From: an uncultured Anaerosolibacter sp.
Lineage (GTDB): Bacteria; Bacillota_A; Clostridia; Peptostreptococcales; Thermotaleaceae
Direction: 5' to 3'
DNA: 35,103 bases
NCBI GenBank assembly: GCA_937948705.1
Contig: CALECF010000063.1
Location: 1 to 35,103 of the forward strand
The notes under the pieces were generated by a model that worked only from the letters and a program-made list of their open reading frames with translations, ran no database searches and was not told where the DNA came from. The position numbers were made by a program, and so were the translations under genes. Each line of letters opens with the position of its first letter. Position 1 is the stretch's first letter. This document shows, in pieces, positions 1 through 7,482 of the stretch.

Positions 1-868
1 TTTTTTTCATTGAGTAATAAAGATTACTCGGTGTTTGATCGTCAATGCCTTGATGACCACGTTCATAGTTATAGCGCTCCATATAGGCCCTTGTCATGTC
101 TTTTACCTCTCGAACGGTTTCTGGGCACAGTACATACAGCCGTTCCCACTTAAACGACCTAAAAAATCTTTCAATCATGATATTATCTGTGGCTCTGCCT
201 TTACCATCCATGCTAATTTTGATGGTCTCATGGCTTTTGATGCAGTCTATGTAAGCCTTAGAAGTGAATTGACTGCCTTGATCACTGTTGATTATCTCAG
301 GTTTTCCATGGGTTTGGATTGCTGCTTCAACGGTTCTGACAACAAAATCTGTTTGAAGGGTGTTGCTAATAGACCCCCCAACAATAAACCTCGAATACCA
401 GTCGATGATTGCCGTCATATAGACAAATCCTGTAGGGGTTCCGATATAGGTTATATCGATTGCCCAGACTTGATTAGGCTGGTTGATATTGAGACTTCTG
501 AGTAAATAGGGGTAGGTCTTAGTCTTCTTATCTCTCTTGCTTAAGTTGGGACCTGGGTAGAAGGCCACAATGCACATTTCTTGCATATAACGTCTTACAA
601 GACGTTTCCCAACCTTCACAAATCCAAGCTTGCGAAGCTCGTTTCTAATCCGTCTAACCCCGTAAGAGGGTTCTTTAAAATGGATTACATCGATAGCATT
701 CTTAATAGCTATTTCATCAGAGGAAGGCTGAATTTCAACATTTTGATAATACGCACTAGATCTTGGAAGCTCTAAAAGCTCACATTGGCGCTTCATGGTC
801 AACCTTGATCCTTCGCGCTCGATTAGCGATTTCTTCTCTTCATTTCCGAGATTTGAACTTGTTTTTTT
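1..868 (-). CDS. IS3-family transposase OrfB (DDE integrase), 3' end outside window
   Basis: Reading the minus strand in the -1 phase after the A9 run gives one open frame of about 289 codons that leaves the window without a stop. It is the catalytic transposase subunit. I see QPNQVWAIDITYI (first D), INSDQGSQFTS (second D) and DNIMIERFFRSFKWE (catalytic E, with K seven residues later), so the DDE triad with the family K is complete. Upstream is MKRQCELLELPRSSAYY, a typical N-terminal OrfB segment. The orfB frame has a TAA stop at 871-869, directly before the A run. Translation therefore needs frameshifting from orfA or an internal start. Confidence 0.85.
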
Positions 869-1143
869 TTAAGCCAATCAACATCTAGTGTAAGTTGTCC
901 AATTTTGCTTACAAGGCTCTCCTTTTCTGCCTCATGCTCTTGTTTAAGCTTCTCAATATCATTGGTCTTCTTGTCAAAGACAGTAGTCATATTTGAGAGA
1001 AACTCGGACTTCCATCTGCTGATTAATTGTTGGCTTGTACCATATTTATTTGAGATTTCGGCCAAGGTACTTTCTTCTCGGAGAACTTCAAGTACAATCT
1101 TAGCCTTTTCTTCTGGGGTCCAGTGTTTTCGTTTAGTAGTCAT
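823..1143 (-). CDS. IS3-family transposase OrfA (helix-turn-helix subunit)
   Basis: This 106-residue protein binds the ends of the insertion sequence. Its N-terminus (KHWTPEEKAKIVLEVLREE) followed by a helix-turn-helix (STLAEISNKYGTSQQLISRW, about residues 25-44) is the standard OrfA domain. A helix with leucine or valine at heptad positions follows (about residues 60-95) and probably mediates dimerisation. Near the 3' end, minus-strand positions 870-862 are nine consecutive A residues. The zero frame continues through them and ends at 823, while slipping back by one base enters orfB. OrfA alone would be the more abundant product and would act as a regulator of transposition. That role is known for the family and inferred here. 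Confidence 0.9.
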   Translation of the reverse strand: MTTKRKHWTPEEKAKIVLEVLREESTLAEISNKYGTSQQLISRWKSEFLSNMTTVFDKKTNDIEKLKQEHEAEKESLVSKIGQLTLDVDWLKKKQVQISEMKRRNR

Positions 1144-1410
1144 ATTTATAGTTTATCTTATTTTTTAGATTTTGTGTCTAACTACCTGAGTACATTATAC
1201 TGCATCCTATCTCTACCAAGCTTCTTTATAAAATAAACATGAGCATGTCCCCCACCCACTAGAATGAGTGTTTTTCATAGACTTTCATTCACTAAATCCA
1301 CCCTCTACATCCCCCTTGACTTCATGGTTCTTTTCTATAGTATATATTTGATTACATGCTTCTGTAATAAAAATCATCTTTATCTTAATAAGGTTTACAG
1401 ATTATCGATG

Positions 1411-2538
1411 CTAATTCAGCTTAAAAAGTCTTTCAAACGCCTCGTATCCTTCCTTCTTCAAGTCCTCTTTTCTTATAAAGCGAAGAGCAGCAGAGTTTAT
1501 ACAATATCGTAATCCAGTAGGTTTTGGCCCATCATTGAAGACATGTCCAAGATGGGAATCCCCCTGCTTACTCCTTACTTCAATACGTAACCCAAATAAA
1601 CTTCGGTCTTCCTTCTCTACAATATTTTTCGACTGAAGGGGTTTGGTGAAACTAGGCCATCCAGTTCCTGAATCATACTTATCTATAGAGCTAAATAGTG
1701 GTTCACCAGATACGATGTCTACATAAATCCCTTCCTCTTTGCTTTCCCAATACTCATTTTCGTAGGGTTTTTCCGTCCCTTCCTGCTGGGTAACATTGTA
1801 TTGTAGAGGTGTAAGCTGTTTTCTTAATTCGTCTTCGGAGGGTTTTGAGTATTCTCTGGTGTTCTTATTTTTATCCTTTCCTCGGTCTGTTCCCCATATT
1901 GTGTCTAGATATTGATCTCGGCCTGAAGCGCTTCTGTAATAATTGTATCTTTTGGGGTTCTTCGTATAGTAATCTTGATGATACTCTTCAGCGCGATAGA
2001 AATCAGAAGCCTTTTCTATAGGGGTAACAATCTGTTCGTTAAACCTATTGGACGCTTCCTGTTCTTTCTTTGATTTTTCTGCCAATCTATTTTGTTCCTC
2101 ATCATAATAGAAAATACCTGATGTATAGGAACTGCCTCGGTCCACAAATTGGCCACCAGCATCTGTAGGATTGATTTGCATCCAAAACACATCCAAGAGT
2201 TCTTCGTAGCTTATCATTTCTTCATCATAGACAACCATCACTGCTTCTACATGCCCTGTTTGTCCTTTTGACACTTCCTCATAGGTAGGGTCGACTTTAT
2301 CACCTCCTGTATAGCCAGAGATAACGTCCACCACACCCTCTAATTTTTCAAAGGGTGGCTCCATGCACCAGAAACAACCGCCTGCAAAGGTTGCTAACTT
2401 ATAATTGGAAATATCATAAGTGATAGAATTTTTAACTTCCAAATTTCTCTGGCCATTAATAAACCAAAATATAGAATGAATACCCGCTACTGCAACCAAC
2501 AGTATCATGATCATTACTTTTTTCTTACTTCTTAACAT
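1411..2538 (-). CDS. msrAB: Membrane-anchored peptide methionine sulfoxide reductase MsrA-MsrB fusion
   Basis: The protein repairs oxidised methionine. MsrA reduces the S-sulfoxide and MsrB the R-sulfoxide. Counted from the chosen start, residues 1-30 are a basic stretch plus one hydrophobic segment (signal anchor), pointing to an extracytoplasmic site. The MsrA domain follows, with FAGGCFWC giving the catalytic Cys near 55. The C-terminal MsrB domain has [17 protein letters not shown] and [11 protein letters not shown] with the catalytic Cys near 346. The usual zinc CxxC pairs of MsrB are absent. An in-frame ATG at 2556 lies inside the ribosome site itself (ATGGAGGGAATAAATATC then ATG). The ATG at 2538 has GGAGG at proper spacing and is preferred. 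Confidence 0.93.
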   Translation of the reverse strand: MLRSKKKVMIMILLVAVAGIHSIFWFINGQRNLEVKNSITYDISNYKLATFAGGCFWCMEPPFEKLEGVVDVISGYTGGDKVDPTYEEVSKGQTGHVEAVMVVYDEEMISYEELLDVFWMQINPTDAGGQFVDRGSSYTSGIFYYDEEQNRLAEKSKKEQEASNRFNEQIVTPIEKASDFYRAEEYHQDYYTKNPKRYNYYRSASGRDQYLDTIWGTDRGKDKNKNTREYSKPSEDELRKQLTPLQYNVTQQEGTEKPYENEYWESKEEGIYVDIVSGEPLFSSIDKYDSGTGWPSFTKPLQSKNIVEKEDRSLFGLRIEVRSKQGDSHLGHVFNDGPKPTGLRYCINSAALRFIRKEDLKKEGYEAFERLFKLN

Positions 2539-2589
2539 GATATTTATTCCCTCCATTTCATATAAACTCTCAAAATGTCAAAACCCATC

Positions 2590-2920
2590 TTGCTACGAGT
2601 TGATTACCCTACGGCGTAAGTTACCTACAACTTCGTAAGCTATTTCACCTATACCCATAAATATATCTTCACACCCAGGTACAACCTGATCAAATTTATC
2701 CGGTCTCACCTCTATCAGCCATATACATTACACATTCGCCACCTTTATCGGTATGTTGCCCGGAACTTTTGTATATATTTATCTCTCTACTACAGCAGTA
2801 GATATTAAAAATAATCCTATTGGAATTTTATCATCCATATTATTGCTTATCATTTTTACTTTGGCAACTTCCTTTATTCGAAAAAAGCAAAAAATTCTCC
2901 AAGAGAAAGCTACCAAATGA
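2590..2920 (+). pseudogene. Decayed TVP38/TMEM64 (DedA-like) membrane protein gene, C-terminal part
   Basis: On the plus strand, 2696-2917 reads without interruption as the end of a TVP38/TMEM64-type membrane protein. It contains LSGLTSISHIHYTF, then ATFIGMLPGTFVYIYL (the family's GxxPGTxxY core), then a hydrophobic helix (GILSSILLLIIFTL), a basic tail and a TGA at 2918. This frame is closed by TGA at 2693-2695, while a neighbouring frame just upstream reads RYNLI, as expected before the GLT segment, so a frameshift is likely. Further upstream (about 2590-2690) I see only scraps such as ILLR followed by stops. No start codon or ribosome site remains. The 5' limit is approximate. The gene runs divergently from msrAB. 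Confidence 0.6.
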
Positions 2921-2972
2921 TGGAACCCCAATGATACCAGACAGAGTTATCCAGTATCATTGGGGTTCCATC
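2919..2972. terminator. Perfect 19-bp inverted repeat between convergent genes
   Basis: The arms GATGGAACCCCAATGATAC (2919-2937) and their exact complement (2954-2972) flank a 16-base loop. The left arm overlaps the stop of the decayed plus-strand gene, and the right arm abuts the stop codon of the minus-strand radical SAM gene. The position fits a bidirectional terminator. Neither side has a clear T tract, and the perfect pairing is longer than usual. Confidence 0.6.
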
Positions 2973-3860
2973 TTAATCAAACAACGAAAGTTGTGGATTC
3001 CCATAGCCATGTTTATAGTTTCTAATGATATCATCCATCCTATATAGAATACCCCGTCTATCACATTCCCATTGAAACAGTTTCCATAACTCTTTTGTTT
3101 TTGGTGAACGGCATTCATAAGCATTTCCGTATTGCTTTATGTATTTTCCCTTCATGGATGGAAAATGCTCATCCAATTTACGATAGTACCATTCTCTCTG
3201 GTTATTGCGCAAAGTCACACCAAAACCAGGGTATATAAATTTCGCTCCACTCTTATGTGCAAGATGGATAATATTACTTATATTTTCCTCGTTGTCCTCT
3301 ATGAACGGAAGTACAGGCATTAGCAATACACCTGTAAAAATACCTTTTTCAGATAACTTTTTAATTGTAGCGAATCGTTCAGATGATACAGCCACATTTG
3401 ACTCAATTTTTTTTGACACCATATCATCATAAGTTGTGATTGTCATCTTTATCAGTACAGGGGAGTGCAGGGATATTGCTTTTAGAATATCAATATCCCT
3501 CGAAATCAAGTCACTTTTTGTAGCTATAGAAACACCAAATCCATATCGATCAATAAGCTCCAATGCACCTCTTGTCAACTTGAATTCCTTCTCAAACAGA
3601 TTGTACGGATCACTCATTGCACCAGTCCCGATGACACCAGACCTCCGTTTGGATTTAAGTTCACGGGCGATTAAGGCAAGGGCATTTTCTTTTGCCCTTA
3701 CCTCATCAAAATTTTCTACTCCATAGCATTCACTACGACTGTCACAGTAAATACAACCATGGTTACAGCCCTTGTAAATATTCATATTATAGTTGCAGCC
3801 AAACCAAGGATTGTTTGCAGCATAACCAGATATAATTGTTTTCGCGGGAATAAACTCCAT
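2973..3860 (-). CDS. Radical SAM protein of the SplB-like (SPL/COG1533) type
   Basis: This is a 295-residue protein. Near the N-terminus, NIYKGCNHGCIYCDSRS holds the CxxxCxxC motif that binds the 4Fe-4S cluster and SAM. The preceding NPWFGCNYNMN and the GTGAMSDPYNLFEKEF segment (about residues 90-105) are typical of the spore-photoproduct-lyase-like 'DNA repair photolyase' group. That group is named by similarity, and most members have no proven substrate. A TTG at 3881 would extend the frame into the preceding gene. The ATG at 3860, one base after that gene's stop and preceded by AAAAGGG, is a better start. It is co-transcribed with the GNAT/YoaP gene and so probably under the WYL regulator. 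Confidence 0.85.
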   Translation of the reverse strand: MEFIPAKTIISGYAANNPWFGCNYNMNIYKGCNHGCIYCDSRSECYGVENFDEVRAKENALALIARELKSKRRSGVIGTGAMSDPYNLFEKEFKLTRGALELIDRYGFGVSIATKSDLISRDIDILKAISLHSPVLIKMTITTYDDMVSKKIESNVAVSSERFATIKKLSEKGIFTGVLLMPVLPFIEDNEENISNIIHLAHKSGAKFIYPGFGVTLRNNQREWYYRKLDEHFPSMKGKYIKQYGNAYECRSPKTKELWKLFQWECDRRGILYRMDDIIRNYKHGYGNPQLSLFD

Positions 3861-3861
3861 A

Positions 3862-4620
3862 TTACAAACCCTTTTCTTCAAGGAACTTTATAAACTTCTT
3901 GTCCGAAAATATTTCATTGGTTACAAATTTACCGTCATAGAAAAAGCTATATGTAGTAAATGGTGAAGGTGCATCCTGTGCCTGCATTTTTGTTTCATAC
4001 TTTATCAAAGAAAAATTAACACCTCTTGCCTGAGCAATTTTCTCTATCCAGGGAGCATACTTTTCATTGTGGGGACACTGGTTCGAATAATATAATACCA
4101 GGCCTGGCTTATCAATAACACCTTCTTTACAACAGTCTTTAAATCGCGGCTTTTCTCCATCTTTTTCAAAAGGCAGGTACAATAATTCAAAATAGGGTTC
4201 TGCAATGTCACATATTTCAAAGCCTTTATACTTTAAGTATTTAGGATCAGATAAAAATGGCATTTTCTTTTTTGAGGAAAGAATACAAAGACCTTTCTTC
4301 CCCTGTGATATTGCATCATTGATGCATTCTTCTAGCAGTTTATTGGCGTAGCCTTGCCCTTTAAATTGCCCCGAAACCCAAAAACAGTTTATAAACATAT
4401 AATTGTCTGCTACGATTGGACACCACGCATTTTCAGCCGGCATATATTCAATGAATACCTTGCCACGAACATTCAGTTTTTTAAACACCACGCCATCATG
4501 ATAACATTCTTTGAGCCATGCCTTTTTAGATGATACACAAAGTTCACCTTTTTTATCAGTAATCGCACAGCAAATATGCTCCGTATCAATATTCGTATGG
4601 GTAACACTAATGATATCCAT
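3862..4620 (-). CDS. GNAT acetyltransferase with C-terminal YoaP domain
   Basis: The 252-residue protein begins with a GNAT fold. CFWVSGQFKGQGYANKLLEECI (about residues 80-101) has the Q/RxxGxG/A acetyl-CoA loop, followed by ISQGKKGLCILSSKKKMPFL. The C-terminal 80 residues (from about 172) match the YoaP domain known from Bacillus YoaP. They contain YYSNQCPHNEKYAPWIEKIA, which resembles a thioredoxin-like strand-helix with one Cys. The substrate is unknown. The start has AGGTAGGG seven bases before the ATG. It is the first gene of a two-gene operon with the radical SAM gene, which starts one base after this stop. A promoter overlapped by a palindrome lies at 4685-4713. Confidence 0.85.
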   Translation of the reverse strand: MDIISVTHTNIDTEHICCAITDKKGELCVSSKKAWLKECYHDGVVFKKLNVRGKVFIEYMPAENAWCPIVADNYMFINCFWVSGQFKGQGYANKLLEECINDAISQGKKGLCILSSKKKMPFLSDPKYLKYKGFEICDIAEPYFELLYLPFEKDGEKPRFKDCCKEGVIDKPGLVLYYSNQCPHNEKYAPWIEKIAQARGVNFSLIKYETKMQAQDAPSPFTTYSFFYDGKFVTNEIFSDKKFIKFLEEKGL

Positions 4621-4684
4621 TTTCCCTACCTCACTCCACTTATAGATTTAAAGGGATGTATATATGCTTTAATGAAATGATGAT

Positions 4685-4713
4685 AACATAGACAACTTGA
4701 CAACTATATGTCA
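4685..4713 (-). promoter_or_regulatory. Probable promoter of the GNAT-radical SAM operon
   Basis: On the minus strand TGACAT (4713-4708), a 17-base spacer and TATGTT (4690-4685) form a plausible sigma-A promoter about 65 bases before the GNAT start codon. The palindrome at 4698-4713 covers the -35 box and part of the spacer, as expected for a repressor site. Confidence 0.5.
4698..4713. promoter_or_regulatory. Candidate operator TGACA-N6-TGTCA (operon copy)
   Basis: The sequence TTGACA-ACTATA-TGTCAT carries the same palindrome, with the same six-base spacing, as the site upstream of the neighbouring WYL regulator gene at 5651-5672. Two such matches in the only two intergenic regions of this locus suggest a shared operator. 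Confidence 0.55.
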
Positions 4714-4715
4714 TA

Positions 4716-5618
4716 TTATAAATATTTTTTCAAACTTTCTTCCAATTTTCGCTTTATAATCTCCCGAACGTGACTTGGCTCTAAAACCTCTGCATCCATA
4801 CCATATGACAATACATATCCATATACCCATTCATCCTCAGGAAAAGTCATCGTTACCGTAAAGCTCCCGTCTGGATTTTTCTGAATACTTCTTTGATCAA
4901 ATTCATCATAAATTCTATAGGCCATCCTTTCTTCAATTTTTACCACCAGTGTCACCATTCTATCGTTGTAAGATTGAAAACTGCCCCAAACATCATTTGG
5001 TGTCTCCCTTTGAAAGCTTTCATTCAAGGTACATAGATTCTTCATTCGTGTCATTTTAAATATCCTAAAATCTTTATGAACTCTGCAAAAACCATAGAGA
5101 TACCAGCTACGTCCTTTAAAGAGAAACTTTATAGGCTCAACAGTTCTTTCCGTCTTTTCCCCATGAGAACTATAATAATCAAAAGTCACGATCATGGGAT
5201 TCAAAATGGCTGCTTTGAGCTTATTAAACTTTTCTCTCTCACTGATATCACTCCCCCAATGGGAAAAATCAACATCAATCCAACTCAAAGCTTGCTTGTT
5301 GAAAAAAACACTTAATTTGTTGAGTACAGGCTCTATATCAGGAAACTTCACGGCATGTAAACCTTGTAAGCTCATCAGTATTTCCTTCTGTTCCTGCTCA
5401 GAAAGCATAGATTTATTGAGAACAAATCCATCAATAAGACGAATACCACCGCCCTTTCCCTTGTTCGTGTAAATAGGTATACCGGCAGCTGAAAGCGTAT
5501 CAACATCACGATAAACGGTCCGTGTAGATACTTCAAAGTGCTCAGACAATTCCTTTGCTGTTATTGTCTTTTTATCAAGCAAAATATATATGATCTCAAA
5601 TAACCTGTTAATTTGCAT
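4716..5618 (-). CDS. WYL-domain, DeoR-type HTH transcriptional regulator (YafY-like)
   Basis: This 300-residue DNA-binding protein has an N-terminal winged helix-turn-helix (ITAKELSEHFEVSTRTVYRDVDTLSAAGIPIYT, about residues 19-51), followed by a linker (KGGGIRLIDGF) and a WYL domain. The WYL core is seen as RTVEPIKFLFKGRSWYLYGFCRVHKDFRIFKMTRM (about residues 158-192), and a C-terminal WCX-like region follows. WYL proteins bind small ligands or nucleic acid and usually repress or activate adjacent genes. The two genes downstream, transcribed the same way, share its operator, so it probably controls both itself and them. The weakly supported start is the ATG at 5618; no strong GGAGG is present before it. 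Confidence 0.9.
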   Translation of the reverse strand: MQINRLFEIIYILLDKKTITAKELSEHFEVSTRTVYRDVDTLSAAGIPIYTNKGKGGGIRLIDGFVLNKSMLSEQEQKEILMSLQGLHAVKFPDIEPVLNKLSVFFNKQALSWIDVDFSHWGSDISEREKFNKLKAAILNPMIVTFDYYSSHGEKTERTVEPIKFLFKGRSWYLYGFCRVHKDFRIFKMTRMKNLCTLNESFQRETPNDVWGSFQSYNDRMVTLVVKIEERMAYRIYDEFDQRSIQKNPDGSFTVTMTFPEDEWVYGYVLSYGMDAEVLEPSHVREIIKRKLEESLKKYL

Positions 5619-5631
5619 AATTTATCACCCA

Positions 5632-5659
5632 AATATAGTATAGCACAATGATATGACAA
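5632..5659 (-). promoter_or_regulatory. Probable promoter of the WYL regulator gene
   Basis: On the minus strand TTGTCA (5659-5654), a 16-base spacer and TATATT (5637-5632) precede the regulator's start codon. The -35 box lies inside the left arm of the palindrome at 5651-5672, which fits negative autoregulation. Confidence 0.5.
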
Positions 5660-5672
5660 TGGGATGTCATAT
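5651..5672. promoter_or_regulatory. Candidate operator ATATGACA-N6-TGTCATAT (regulator copy)
   Basis: Perfect eight-base arms, ATATGACA (5651-5658) and TGTCATAT (5665-5672), are separated by ATGGGA. The core TGACA-N6-TGTCA recurs at 4698-4713. The position overlaps the -35 region of the WYL regulator gene. Confidence 0.6.
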
Positions 5673-5816
5673 TAAAATGTAAAAAAAATAAGCCAATCAG
5701 GATTAGCAATTTATAAGACTGCCTCATATGATATTATATCGACTTCTGTTGACCGGATATTGTGTTATCGTCCGTAATTTCAAGAAGAAAGATATAAAAG
5801 AATGGAGGTAATATTT

Positions 5817-6398
5817 ATGTTTAGACAGCAACCACGAATCCCACAAAACTGTCCACCAGCTTTTCTGGGCCGATATACCGTTGTGCCTGGCGATACCTTC
5901 TTTACCATCGCCCTCATGTTTAGGGTAAGAATAGAGGCTTTGGCAGTGAATAATCCACATATTTCAAACCCTAATCTCTTATATCCTGGGGATGTTCTTT
6001 GTGTTCCTGGTCTCATACCTTACCCCTGCTCTATTATTTTAAAACCTTTAGTTCGTGTACCATTTGGAACAGGAGGTGTGGCTTATGTGCATTTTGCTCC
6101 TCAAGGAGGTCAGGCCATAAGCTTTTTGGCCACATTGCCGCAGCCCCGAATGTTCGGTAATTTTGATATCTATACGGCTGAAGTATTAATACCTGATATT
6201 GGAGGCTTTGGTAATCAATTATTTCCAACACCACAAGATCCACCGACTTGGTCAACAAGGGTTGAATTACCTACAGCTGCATCGATTATTCCAAATTCAC
6301 GGGTAGTCATACGACCTTCAAATTCCCTCACTGGGGTATCTGGCACAGCAACCCTTGAAGCTATAATCCGAGGTGGAAGCTGCTACTTACAATTATAA
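5817..6398 (+). CDS. LysM-domain protein, probably spore or cell-wall associated
   Basis: The 193-residue protein has one LysM peptidoglycan-binding domain at about residues 19-65 (YTVVPGDTFFTIALMFRV through NLLYPGDVLCVPG). A Pro/Gly-rich, beta-like C-terminal region of unknown family follows (KPLVRVPFGTGGVAYVHFAP, then SLTGVSGTATLEAIIRGG). There is no signal peptide. This and the short N-terminus resemble LysM proteins carried to the spore surface, but that is inference. An in-frame ATG at 5802 lies within the ribosome site. The ATG at 5817 follows GGAGG by nine bases and is chosen. The gene stands alone and ends in its own terminator. Confidence 0.85.
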   Translation: MFRQQPRIPQNCPPAFLGRYTVVPGDTFFTIALMFRVRIEALAVNNPHISNPNLLYPGDVLCVPGLIPYPCSIILKPLVRVPFGTGGVAYVHFAPQGGQAISFLATLPQPRMFGNFDIYTAEVLIPDIGGFGNQLFPTPQDPPTWSTRVELPTAASIIPNSRVVIRPSNSLTGVSGTATLEAIIRGGSCYLQL

Positions 6399-6407
6399 TA
6401 GAAATCA

Positions 6408-6440
6408 AAGAACTCCTTATCTTTTTAAGGAGTTCTTGCT
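6408..6440 (+). terminator. Rho-independent terminator of the LysM gene
   Basis: Twelve-base perfect arms AAGAACTCCTTA (6408-6419) and TAAGGAGTTCTT (6426-6437) flank a six-base loop, ten bases after the stop codon. The T tract is weak (TTGCTTTG). Confidence 0.75.
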
Positions 6441-6531
6441 TTGACACGAAGGATTTCTTCTTCATCCATGCTGCAAATGATGATAATACATCATTCTAGT
6501 GATATGCGCTATAAAGCCAATTCATATGCCC

Positions 6532-6654
6532 CTAGGCATATATATCAGAAAACTCAATATTCATTCTTTCTATATAGTCTGAGTTAATAATATCTCTGTG
6601 TTTTCCTTCATTACTATCCGTTATGCTAATTGCTTCTCTATCCATGCTATTCAT
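6532..6654 (-). CDS. Possible 40-residue ORF after the SGNH hydrolase gene
   Basis: Nine bases after the SGNH hydrolase stop, the minus strand opens with ATG and runs 40 codons: MNSMDREAISITDSNEG, KHRDIINSDYIERM, NIEFSDIYA. The product would be acidic and soluble, without a recognised domain. Its ribosome site (AAAGAAATATA) is poor. A 7-bp hairpin (ATATGCC-CCTA-GGCATAT, 6524-6541) covers its stop. It could be a real last gene of the operon or chance. Confidence 0.3.
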   Translation of the reverse strand: MNSMDREAISITDSNEGKHRDIINSDYIERMNIEFSDIYA

Positions 6655-6663
6655 TATATTTCT

Positions 6664-7470
6664 TTAAAAAAGAGGTTCCAGTACATCTGCCATTCTCTTC
6701 CCAATGGCTTCGTAGCCTAGACTATTTGGGTGTAATCTGTCAGGAGACATGAATGTTTCAGCGTTCAGTTTAAATAAGTCATAGGTAGGAATATATATTG
6801 CCCTTCTGTCAATTTCAATAAGCTGCTGTGTATTGTAGTTCCAATCCATGAGTAGGCTAGTCTCTGAAGCCGTCTCCTCTGTATAATTCAAATTGTATAG
6901 GCCTAGAAAAACTATAATTCCCTTTGGATTTATTTCTCGTATGGAAATAATAATCTCCTTTAAATTTTCCATATATTCCGAAGAAATATTGCCATAGGAC
7001 TGATCCCGCTGCACTACATCTTCCCTTTGTACAGCCCTTAGATCATTTCCTCCAATGGAAAGAAAAATCACCTTTGCCTTTTTTACCCCCTGCTTTATTT
7101 TAGGGTCTGTCAGTTGTTCAGCTAGACCTCTAGATTTCAGGCCTTCTACCGCTGCATTGTTGAGCGTAATGTCCACACCCTTTGATGCTTTTAAATGCTC
7201 CACTACGTTTTCTGCAAAACCTTTTCGTTTTTCATCTCCGGTCCCTCTTCCTAGGGAATCACCTAACACAAAAAACTCCAGGTTATCTTCACTTAACTTG
7301 ATATTCTCACTTATTTCCCCCTCTTCTTTTTGACTTTTCTCCTGTACTACCTCGCTTTCCTGCACTTTTCCTACACCTACCTGAAATGCCTTGTAAAAGC
7401 CTGCAGCAAACATTCCAAATCCAATCACAAAACAAACAACAATGGTATACCAAATTATTTTCTTGTACAT
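6664..7470 (-). CDS. Membrane-anchored SGNH/GDSL-family hydrolase
   Basis: The 268-residue protein starts with a hydrophobic segment (about residues 5-27), so the enzyme is exported or anchored. A Glu-rich linker follows, then an SGNH fold. Block I is FFVLGDSLGRGTGDE with nucleophile Ser72. Block III is LSIGGNDLRA (N142). Block V is DRLHPNSLGYEA with D244 and H247. Such enzymes are esterases or lipases acting on acylated sugars, lipids or peptides; the substrate is not evident here. GGAGG lies nine bases before the ATG. It follows the ABC permease gene by 12 bases and is the third gene of that operon, so its substrate may be linked to the transporter. Confidence 0.9.
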   Translation of the reverse strand: MYKKIIWYTIVVCFVIGFGMFAAGFYKAFQVGVGKVQESEVVQEKSQKEEGEISENIKLSEDNLEFFVLGDSLGRGTGDEKRKGFAENVVEHLKASKGVDITLNNAAVEGLKSRGLAEQLTDPKIKQGVKKAKVIFLSIGGNDLRAVQREDVVQRDQSYGNISSEYMENLKEIIISIREINPKGIIVFLGLYNLNYTEETASETSLLMDWNYNTQQLIEIDRRAIYIPTYDLFKLNAETFMSPDRLHPNSLGYEAIGKRMADVLEPLF

Positions 7471-7482
7471 TACTCGGCCTCC

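Larger units (their letters stand above)
1..1194 (-). mobile_element. IS3-family insertion sequence, cut by the left window edge
   Basis: The element carries an orfA/orfB pair in two phases, typical of IS3 elements, and is read on the minus strand. On that strand the probable terminus begins TGTACTCAGGTAGTTAGACA at 1194, starting with the TG common to this family. The other end lies outside the window, so the terminal inverted repeat and target duplication cannot be checked. No internal stop or deletion was seen in either frame, so this copy may still be active. Confidence 0.8.

Noticed and set aside
35..505. 156-codon plus-strand frame at the left end
   Set aside because: It is antisense to the transposase OrfB, whose DDE motifs are on the minus strand.
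2600..2730. Minus-strand frame reading EVRPDKFDQVVPGCEDIF, GIGEIAYEVVGNLRRR upstream of msrAB
   Set aside because: It has no start codon and lies opposite the better-supported plus-strand remnant of a TVP38-type gene, so it is probably a shadow.
5724..6258. Minus-strand frames of 74-78 codons across the LysM gene
   Set aside because: They are shadows of the plus-strand LysM gene, which has a strong ribosome site, domain match and terminator.
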